NCBI GenBank assembly: GCA_964573205.1 | Contig: CAZNIT010000019.1 | Location: 1-41,125 of the forward strand | Direction: 5' to 3' | Origin: QNZT01 sp964573205 | GTDB lineage: Bacteria; Campylobacterota; Campylobacteria; Campylobacterales; QNZT01 | DNA length: 41,125 bases | Shown here: piece after piece, positions 35,502 to 41,125 of the stretch | Position numbering within the stretch: position 1 is the first letter of the stretch | Layout of the letters: every line of letters starts with the position of its first letter | Notes under the pieces: generated by a model | The model's database searches: none | Told to the model about the DNA's origin: nothing | Seen by the model: the letters and a program-made list of their open reading frames with translations, nothing else | Program-made: the position numbers and the translations under genes

Positions 35502-35512
35502 AATTAAATATA
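35502..35512. promoter_or_regulatory. AT-rich motif TTAAATATATT before the PycTM-like gene
   Basis: Third copy of the 11-mer also found at 21597-21607 and 25250-25260, all in intergenic control regions. It lies about 17 bases upstream of the ATG at 35486, between divergent genes. Its meaning is unknown. Confidence 0.3.
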
Positions 35513-35617
35513 TTTTATTATCAGTAGTTAATATATCTCTTTTATATTATCATAATAAAAAGCAAATTATTATTAAATTTATAAGTTCTCATACACAAAC
35601 TATTTACAAACTTTCAG

Positions 35618-35623
35618 TATAAT
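35618..35623 (+). promoter_or_regulatory. Candidate -10 box of dsbD
   Basis: TATAAT, expected start near 35630, then AAGGAG at 35637-35642 and the dsbD ATG at 35649. Confidence 0.5.
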
Positions 35624-35648
35624 CTCGAAAAATTTCAAGGAGCCTATA

Positions 35649-37478
35649 ATGAGGCAGATCGTTTTTTTGATTTTTCTCTCGTTTTCATCGCTTTTTGCCG
35701 GCTTTGAGCTAATGAGTGATGTACTTGAACCTGATGAAGCGTTTAAGGTAGAGGCACTGAAACAAGATGACACTATAAAAACAAAAATCAAACTTGGTGA
35801 TAAGATCTATGTATATGACGAGTATCTTAAATACAAAATCATAAAACCGAAAGAGTTATCGCTTGATGACAAGATAAAAAGACCGAAACCGGAAAAATTT
35901 CATGATTTTATCGTTCACAGAGGAAAAGAGATAGATGTCGATATTCCCCTTTCTCTCATAAGAGAACGCGTAGGAGATAGTAACTTTACACTCCAAATCG
36001 AATATCAAGGCTGTTCGGAAGCGGGACTATGTTATCAACCGTTGAAGAAAAAGTTCGTCTTCAACTCAACAAACGATGCGAATTCGAAAGAGTCAAAAGA
36101 TTTCAAAGAGACAAAAGTCTCTCCCCCCTCAAAAAACAGGTCAAATACAGACATCTCGGAAGAAGATAAAATCGTAAACACCCTCAAGCAAAGCTCTTGG
36201 AGTACGGTTTTGGGACTCTTTTTCGGATTCGGGCTGCTTTTATCCCTAACTCCTTGCATCTTTCCTATGATACCTATCTTATCATCCATCATAGTTTCGC
36301 AATCCGGTGAAGGAAAAGCGAAGATGAGCGTTACGCGAGGACTCTTTTTATCTTCGATATATGTGTTGTCTATGGCGGTCGCATATACGATAGCCGGAGT
36401 TCTTGCGGGACTATTTGGTGCGAATATACAAACGGCTCTTCAAAACCCTTATGTCTTGAGCCTTTTTGCGCTTCTTTTTGTCGCTTTGGCTTTTTCGATG
36501 TTCGGTTACTACGAGATTCAACTTCCAAGATCGCTTCAAAGTAAACTCTCGAAAACCTCCGATTCCGCACAGGGTAAAGGCGGACTTATGGGTGTAGCCG
36601 TTATGGGCTTTTTATCGGCTTTGATAGTAGGTCCTTGCGTAGCTCCTGCACTAGCCGGCGCACTTGTATATATAGGTCAAACGGGCGATGCGCTTTTAGG
36701 AGGTAGCGCACTATTTGTCATGAGCCTTGGAATGGGCGTACCTCTTTTGATCGTCGGTGCGGGTGCCGGAAAATTCATGCCTCGCCCGGGCGGTTGGATG
36801 ACGCTCGTTTCACAAATATTCGGAGTTGTAATGCTCGCAATCGCCATCTGGATGTTAGAGCGTATTATTCCGGCTTCCGTAACTCTCTTTTTATGGGCGC
36901 TTTTATTTATAGGAAGCGCGATTTACGCCGGTGCGCTGGAGCCCTTTAAAGAGGGAACAAGAAATGAAAAAAAGCTTATTAAACTCTTTGGGATCGTACT
37001 TTTTCTCATAGGTATTTTAGAATTGGTAGGCTCTTTCAGCGGCGCTACCAATCCTTTAGATCCGCTTGAAAAACTTAAACGAAACGATTCGTCCACTTTA
37101 ACCGCCTCAAGAAACGACACTATTGCGTTTAAAAGCGTTAAAAACATCAACGAACTTGAAGTTGCCGTACGAGATAGTAAAAAACCGGTCATTCTCGATT
37201 TTAGTGCAAAATGGTGCGCCTCGTGTAAAGAGCTTGAGCATATCACTTTCAAAGATCCGGCCGTCATAAAGCTAATGTCGAGGTTTACTCTTCTTCGAGC
37301 CGATGTTACAAACAACACGCCGCAGGATAAAGAGCTTTTAAAAAAATTCAACCTCTTCGGTCCCCCCGCTCTGATTTTTTACGACACAAAAGGTAAAGAG
37401 CAAAAAGATCTTAAAACGATCGGTTATAAATCGCCTCAAGAATTTATACCCACACTAAAAAAAGCATTAGGGAGATAG
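35649..37478 (+). CDS. dsbD: Thiol:disulfide interchange protein DsbD
   Basis: 609 residues with the three-domain order of DsbD: signal peptide (1-17), periplasmic alpha domain with the redox pair in GCSEAGLC (about 120-127), eight-helix membrane domain with the two essential cysteines TPC203 and GPC330, and a periplasmic thioredoxin domain with WCASC (Cys523, Cys526). It carries electrons from cytoplasmic thioredoxin to periplasmic partners such as DsbC- or TlpA-like proteins; the lipoprotein at 5052 is a candidate partner by function only. The next gene starts directly after its stop. Confidence 0.94.
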   Translation: MRQIVFLIFLSFSSLFAGFELMSDVLEPDEAFKVEALKQDDTIKTKIKLGDKIYVYDEYLKYKIIKPKELSLDDKIKRPKPEKFHDFIVHRGKEIDVDIPLSLIRERVGDSNFTLQIEYQGCSEAGLCYQPLKKKFVFNSTNDANSKESKDFKETKVSPPSKNRSNTDISEEDKIVNTLKQSSWSTVLGLFFGFGLLLSLTPCIFPMIPILSSIIVSQSGEGKAKMSVTRGLFLSSIYVLSMAVAYTIAGVLAGLFGANIQTALQNPYVLSLFALLFVALAFSMFGYYEIQLPRSLQSKLSKTSDSAQGKGGLMGVAVMGFLSALIVGPCVAPALAGALVYIGQTGDALLGGSALFVMSLGMGVPLLIVGAGAGKFMPRPGGWMTLVSQIFGVVMLAIAIWMLERIIPASVTLFLWALLFIGSAIYAGALEPFKEGTRNEKKLIKLFGIVLFLIGILELVGSFSGATNPLDPLEKLKRNDSSTLTASRNDTIAFKSVKNINELEVAVRDSKKPVILDFSAKWCASCKELEHITFKDPAVIKLMSRFTLLRADVTNNTPQDKELLKKFNLFGPPALIFYDTKGKEQKDLKTIGYKSPQEFIPTLKKALGR

Positions 37479-38684
37479 ATGTTACTGACAATCGGAATCA
37501 TATATTTTATATATATACTGGCAAAAGTCTATATTTCGACGATGGAAATCGGCTATGTTACGAAAGCGAAAAACGATCCTGCCGTCATACTCGAGCCTTC
37601 AAACTACATAAAAGCGGCAAAATATAAAATAGCGACCCAGAGAATGGATATATTAAGCTCTCTTTTTGAGTACGCGATCTTTATATTTTGGATAGGTTTT
37701 GGATTAAAATGGCTTGAAAACTCCGTATCGATTGAAAACGAGACGCTAAAATCGGTGGTTTATGTTCTTTGCTTTATAATCATAGGATACATCTTTTCTC
37801 TACCTTTTGATCTCTACAAAACATTTTATCTCGATAAGAAATTCGGTTTTTCGAACATAACGGCAAAACTATATATCACCGATACGCTAAAATCGGCCGC
37901 GATTTTCATACTCTTTGGCGGAGCGATCATTTTTGTCATAGTAAAACTGATATCCGTAAGTCATCAGTGGTGGCTGTGGGGATTTGGGTTTATATTTATA
38001 GTGATTTTGATCATCAACATGATCTATCCGACGATCATAGCTCCTATGTTTAACAAATTTAAAGTCCTAGAAGACGCTAAACTCAAAGATGCGATAGAAA
38101 AACTACTATCTACCGTCGGTTTGAAAAGCGACGGTGTCTTTACGATAGACGCCAGCAAAAGAGATAACCGTCTAAACGCCTATTTCGGAGGACTTGGAAA
38201 ATCAAAAAGAGTCGTACTGTTTGACACTCTCATAGAAAAGCTGAATCAAAAAGAGCTTTTAGCGGTTTTAGGTCATGAACTAGGCCACTACAAACATAAG
38301 GACATATTGAAAAACATCTCTATGACCGCCGTTTTGATTTTCATACTGTTTTATATATTCGGACATCTACCAAACTCGCTTTTTGAAGCTATCGGTATTC
38401 CGAACGCTCCTCATACTCTGATAGCTCTGTTTTTGATCTTCGCTCCGATAGTGTCGTTCGTGTTTATGCCACTTTTTGGACTTATGAGCCGCTCCAACGA
38501 ATACGGCGCGGACGAATTTGCGGCACGAAGTCAAGACGCGCCTTCACTTGCGAGCGCCTTACAAAAGCTCGCGAACGAAAATAAAAGTTTTCCAAAATCC
38601 CACCCTCTGTTCATATTTTTCTACTATACCCATCCGCCTCTAATCGAGAGACTAAAAAGACTCGGTGTAAAAACGGATGAATGA
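37479..38684 (+). CDS. Ste24-type M48 membrane metallopeptidase
   Basis: 401 residues, a CAAX-protease-1-like zinc peptidase in the inner membrane. HELGH (266-270) holds the zinc histidines and the catalytic glutamate, and SNEYGADEFAA supplies the third ligand. IYPTIIAPMFNKFKVLEDAKL and THPPLIERLKRL are family motifs. About seven membrane helices surround the site. Bacterial members degrade misfolded or damaged envelope proteins. It starts immediately after the dsbD stop, so the two are one transcript. A ribosome site (AGGGAG) lies in the dsbD end. Confidence 0.92.
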   Translation: MLLTIGIIYFIYILAKVYISTMEIGYVTKAKNDPAVILEPSNYIKAAKYKIATQRMDILSSLFEYAIFIFWIGFGLKWLENSVSIENETLKSVVYVLCFIIIGYIFSLPFDLYKTFYLDKKFGFSNITAKLYITDTLKSAAIFILFGGAIIFVIVKLISVSHQWWLWGFGFIFIVILIINMIYPTIIAPMFNKFKVLEDAKLKDAIEKLLSTVGLKSDGVFTIDASKRDNRLNAYFGGLGKSKRVVLFDTLIEKLNQKELLAVLGHELGHYKHKDILKNISMTAVLIFILFYIFGHLPNSLFEAIGIPNAPHTLIALFLIFAPIVSFVFMPLFGLMSRSNEYGADEFAARSQDAPSLASALQKLANENKSFPKSHPLFIFFYYTHPPLIERLKRLGVKTDE

Positions 38685-39492
38685 AACAAGCATCAAAGAA
38701 GCCCTTAAAAAAGGCTCTTTGATACTTCAAAACCAAAAAGAGGCGGCTATACTGCTTAGTAGCTTTTTAAACAAAGATAAGTTGTATCTAATAACTCATG
38801 AAAAAGAGACTTTAAAAAATGCCGAAAAATATCTGCAACTTGTTAAAAGACGAAAATCGGGCGAACCTATCGAATACATAACAAAAAGCGTTTCGTTTTA
38901 TTCAAGAAATTTTTATATACAAAAAGGCGCGCTCATACCAAGACCCGAAACCGAACTCTTAATCGATCATGCAAAAAAAATCATCAAAAAAGAGTCTATG
39001 CGAAATATCGCCGAAATAGGCACGGGAAGCGGAGTCATATCCATAATGCTCGCCGCTTTTTTCCCGAAACTTAAAATCGTAGCGACGGATATAAATGAAG
39101 AGGCTTTAAAAATAGCAAAAATCAACGCACGAAAATTTAACGCTCAAAAGCAAATAGAGTTCATTCATACGCCGTATCTTGATAGGATTAACCGAAATTT
39201 CGATATGATCGTCTCAAATCCTCCCTATATAGCAAAAGATTTCAAACTCGAAAACTCTCTTCATTTCGAGCCTAAAAACGCGCTTTTTGCCGGAGATAGA
39301 GGAGATGAGATATTAACGAAGATCATCGATCTCTCCGTCAAAAGAGAGGTCGGATATCTTGTTTGTGAAATGGGGTACGATCAAAAAGAGCCGCTTGAGA
39401 GATATCTTATTAAACACGGGATAAGAGAGTATCTCTTTTATAAAGATTATAGCGGATTTGATCGCGGTTTTATCGCAAAAACAAAGGAGTGA
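38677..39492 (+). CDS. prmC: Release factor glutamine methyltransferase
   Basis: 271 residues. N5-methylates the glutamine of the GGQ motif in release factors RF1 and RF2. Seen are the N-terminal helical domain, RPETELLID, the SAM-binding EIGTGSG (113-119), ATDINEEAL and the catalytic NPPY (181-184). The ATG lies eight bases before the end of the protease gene. Its TGA (39490-39492) is in the same frame as the following ATPase gene, with no base change between them. Confidence 0.94.
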   Translation: MNETSIKEALKKGSLILQNQKEAAILLSSFLNKDKLYLITHEKETLKNAEKYLQLVKRRKSGEPIEYITKSVSFYSRNFYIQKGALIPRPETELLIDHAKKIIKKESMRNIAEIGTGSGVISIMLAAFFPKLKIVATDINEEALKIAKINARKFNAQKQIEFIHTPYLDRINRNFDMIVSNPPYIAKDFKLENSLHFEPKNALFAGDRGDEILTKIIDLSVKREVGYLVCEMGYDQKEPLERYLIKHGIREYLFYKDYSGFDRGFIAKTKE

Positions 39493-39495
39493 ATC

Positions 39496-40257
39496 ATAGA
39501 AAGAAATGAGATAATCATCTTTAAAGATGTTCATAAATCCTTTGGAACCAAAGAGGTTTTAAAGGGATTGGATTTTACGATAAAAGAGGGCTCCGTATGC
39601 GTGGTCATGGGGCCTTCGGGTACCGGTAAATCGACTGTCATAAAGCATATAGTGGGACTTCTCAAACCGACTTCGGGAGAGGTGATAGTAGAGGGGATTC
39701 ATGTAGAGAGCGCCGACGAGTCCACCCTTCTTGAGATACGAAAAAAAGTCGGTTTCGCTTTTCAATTCGGCGCGCTGTTTGATAGTATGAGCGTTTACGA
39801 AAATATAGCTTTTCCTCTGAACGAACACACGAAACTCTCGCAAGATGAGATAAAAAAAAGAGTGAAAGAGGCTCTTGTTATGGTGGGACTAAACCCCGAT
39901 GAAGTTATGAAACTCTATCCTCATGAGTTAAGCGGCGGTATGCAAAAAAGAGCGGCTATCGCGCGAACGATAATTCTTGAACCGGATATTATTTTGTATG
40001 ACGAGCCGACCTCGGGACTCGATCCCATAGCTAGCGATCTGATCTCAAGACTAATAGTGAAACTCCAAAGAAAGCTCGGAACTACATCCGTAGTCATCTC
40101 GCATGATATAAAAGAGAGCTTCAAAATAGCCGATCAAATGATAATGTTGTATGACGGGAAAGTACTTGCCGATGCGGATCCGGAGTTTTTCAAAAAAACC
40201 GATAATCCGATCATCAGGCAGTTTATAGACGGTATAAGTGAGTTAGCTATAGATTAG
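39496..40257 (+). CDS. MlaF-like ABC ATPase, probable ATA start
   Basis: 253 residues from the proposed ATA at 39496. The frame is open from the prmC TGA, and no ATG, GTG or TTG occurs before a TTG at 39568. That TTG would cut off ERNEIIIFKDVHKSFGTKEVLKGL, the standard first strand with the aromatic A-loop residue. AAGGAG at 39484-39489 sits six bases before ATA; ATC at 39493 is the other choice. Walker A GPSGTGKS (39-46), ELSGGMQKRAAIAR and IILYDEPTSGLD are intact. The MlaF family drives phospholipid or toluene transport across the envelope. No mlaE or mlaD follows. Confidence 0.85.
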   Translation: MERNEIIIFKDVHKSFGTKEVLKGLDFTIKEGSVCVVMGPSGTGKSTVIKHIVGLLKPTSGEVIVEGIHVESADESTLLEIRKKVGFAFQFGALFDSMSVYENIAFPLNEHTKLSQDEIKKRVKEALVMVGLNPDEVMKLYPHELSGGMQKRAAIARTIILEPDIILYDEPTSGLDPIASDLISRLIVKLQRKLGTTSVVISHDIKESFKIADQMIMLYDGKVLADADPEFFKKTDNPIIRQFIDGISELAID

Positions 40258-40754
40258 GCTGTTTCGTACTTTTTGTGAAGTTCCGTCTCTACACGATTCA
40301 TGATAGAGTCGGGAGTATCGCCCTCTTCGTGTACGGTTATGGCGTATTCGAGTTTTACATGCATATTTATAAAACTTTTCGCTTCGCAGATACTTTTTAT
40401 AAGATGAGCGATTTTGTCCGCAGACTCGAAACTACACTCCGGTAAAAGAATCAAAAACTGATCCTCATCCCACTTCGCAAGCACATCATGCTCTCTAACC
40501 TCGAACCTGACGCTCTCCATAAGCTTAGATGTCGCCTCTTTGATGAAGAACGGATCATCTTTATCCCATTTCATCTTGAATAAAATCAAAGAGAGCTCTT
40601 TTTCGTTATTCCTATCGTTATGAATATCGGAATTTGCGAATGCCGTCAACTTCTCTTTCGTATATGTCGCTAAAAAGTCATCAAATGAAACTTGATCTAT
40701 GAGTTTTGGTGATCGTAAAAAAGCTTTTACGAAAAACATTTTTTTTCCAACCAT
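40254..40754 (-). CDS. Degenerate GGDEF-like protein
   Basis: 166 residues. The fold of a GGDEF domain is recognisable (LSLILFKMKWD, then REHDVLAKWDEDQFLILLPECSFESADKIAHLIK), but the catalytic GGDEF is WDEDQF (95-100), so no cyclase activity is expected. REHD about five residues upstream could keep an I-site-like c-di-GMP contact. It has no membrane segment. The ATG at 40754 is taken; a second ATG at 40739 is possible. Its stop overlaps that of the convergent ATPase gene. A perfect inverted repeat lies just upstream. Confidence 0.75.
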   Translation of the reverse strand: MVGKKMFFVKAFLRSPKLIDQVSFDDFLATYTKEKLTAFANSDIHNDRNNEKELSLILFKMKWDKDDPFFIKEATSKLMESVRFEVREHDVLAKWDEDQFLILLPECSFESADKIAHLIKSICEAKSFINMHVKLEYAITVHEEGDTPDSIMNRVETELHKKYETA

Positions 40755-40781
40755 TGGTATTACCTGCCTTTATTTTTTTAC

Positions 40782-40799
40782 AAGTACAACCTTGTACTT
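40782..40799. promoter_or_regulatory. 18-bp inverted repeat before the degenerate GGDEF gene
   Basis: Arms AAGTACAA and TTGTACTT with a CC spacer, perfect, 28-45 bases upstream of the ATG at 40754. It could be an operator or, in RNA, a small hairpin in the leader. The rest of 40755-41020 is AT-rich with T and A runs and shows nothing else clear. Confidence 0.5.
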
Positions 40800-41020
40800 A
40801 AAAAGCAAATCGGTTCTTTGAAAAATTTTGTTAGAATTTTTTTAACTTTTTTCAAAAAACATAATTTAGTGTTACTTTTTTACAGTTTGGTAATATTGTC
40901 TTTCATTTATAGTTTTAACTATTCATTTTTAAATCAAATGAAATAAAAATATCAAACTTATACCCGATTATACACTTTTTTTGCACGAATTTACAACTTT
41001 TTTGAAAAAAAAGAGTCATT

Positions 41021-41125
41021 TTAGCTAAAACTTTTCACCGTCGTACCGATATATATGTAAGCCTTTGCGATACTCTTTTTCAACTCCTCCTCTTTTGGAG
41101 TATCGCAGGGTTTTGTTCTTGGTTT
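41021..41125 (-). CDS. C-terminal end of a gene entering from the right
   Basis: Minus-strand frame open from the window edge to TAA at 41021-41023, 34 codons. It reads as ordinary protein: TKPCDTPKEEELKKSIAKAY followed by IYIGTTVKSFS. The other frames are less protein-like. The fragment is too short to name. No T-tract terminator follows it. Confidence 0.45.
   Translation of the reverse strand, partial: KPRTKPCDTPKEEELKKSIAKAYIYIGTTVKSFS

Noticed and set aside
39568..40257. MlaF-like ATPase beginning at TTG 39568
   Set aside because: It would lose the conserved first strand and A-loop, and the strong AAGGAG would be 78 bases too far upstream.

Overview
The window is chromosomal DNA from a member of the Campylobacterota (former Epsilonproteobacteria). 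This rests on AT-rich DNA with TATAAT -10 boxes and no clear -35, the long Campylobacter-type DapD, and clusters typical of the group: rny with 5-formyl-THF cyclo-ligase, a TlpA-like protein with ftsY and radA, an atpB lying apart from the other ATP synthase genes, and gatB with gpsA. The gene content (potassium channel, TAXI protein, c-di-GMP enzymes, OprP-like porin, TamAB) suggests a free-living rather than a host-reduced lineage. The genus cannot be fixed from sequence alone. I see no rRNA, tRNA, CRISPR array, prophage or insertion sequence. The region reads as ordinary core genome with several local oddities.

Layout: 1-4999 is a tight minus-strand operon running from the 5-formyl-THF cyclo-ligase through rny, an MsbA-like ABC exporter and a DedA protein into a glycosyltransferase cut by the window edge. 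A 52-bp divergent promoter region separates it from the plus-strand run tlpA-like, ftsY, radA and two unrecognised genes (5052-8881). Minus-strand dapD and a DEAD-box helicase follow (8903-11571), then the minus-strand operon gatB, K+ channel, RCK protein, gpsA (transcribed 16250 to 11685). A 315-bp gap leads to plus-strand DUF4139 and beta-propeller genes (16566-18972). From 25167 down to 18973 the minus strand carries dgkA, an ABC permease, a TIGR02757 protein, atpB, a small membrane protein, a ThiE-like protein, a diguanylate cyclase and a membrane-anchored TAXI protein. Plus-strand tpx and a nucleosidase-like gene (25392-26513) sit behind an elaborate control region.

The second half holds an envelope block on the minus strand: a cysteine-rich PKD lipoprotein (26527-28077) and a PycTM/DUF5706 protein, OprP-like porin, TamA and TamB series (35486 down to 28182). 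Plus-strand dsbD, an M48 protease, prmC and an MlaF-like ATPase follow (35649-40257), then a degenerate GGDEF protein and the tail of one more gene at the right edge.

The most notable points are these. TamA has an apparent +1 frameshift in a T7 tract inside its signal peptide. The MlaF-like ATPase has no ATG/GTG/TTG start and probably begins at ATA. The tpx control region holds a perfect TTGAT-N4-ATCAA site and a perfect 25-bp palindrome. An orphan PycTM-type protein is coupled to a porin. A TAXI sensor-like protein directly follows a diguanylate cyclase.
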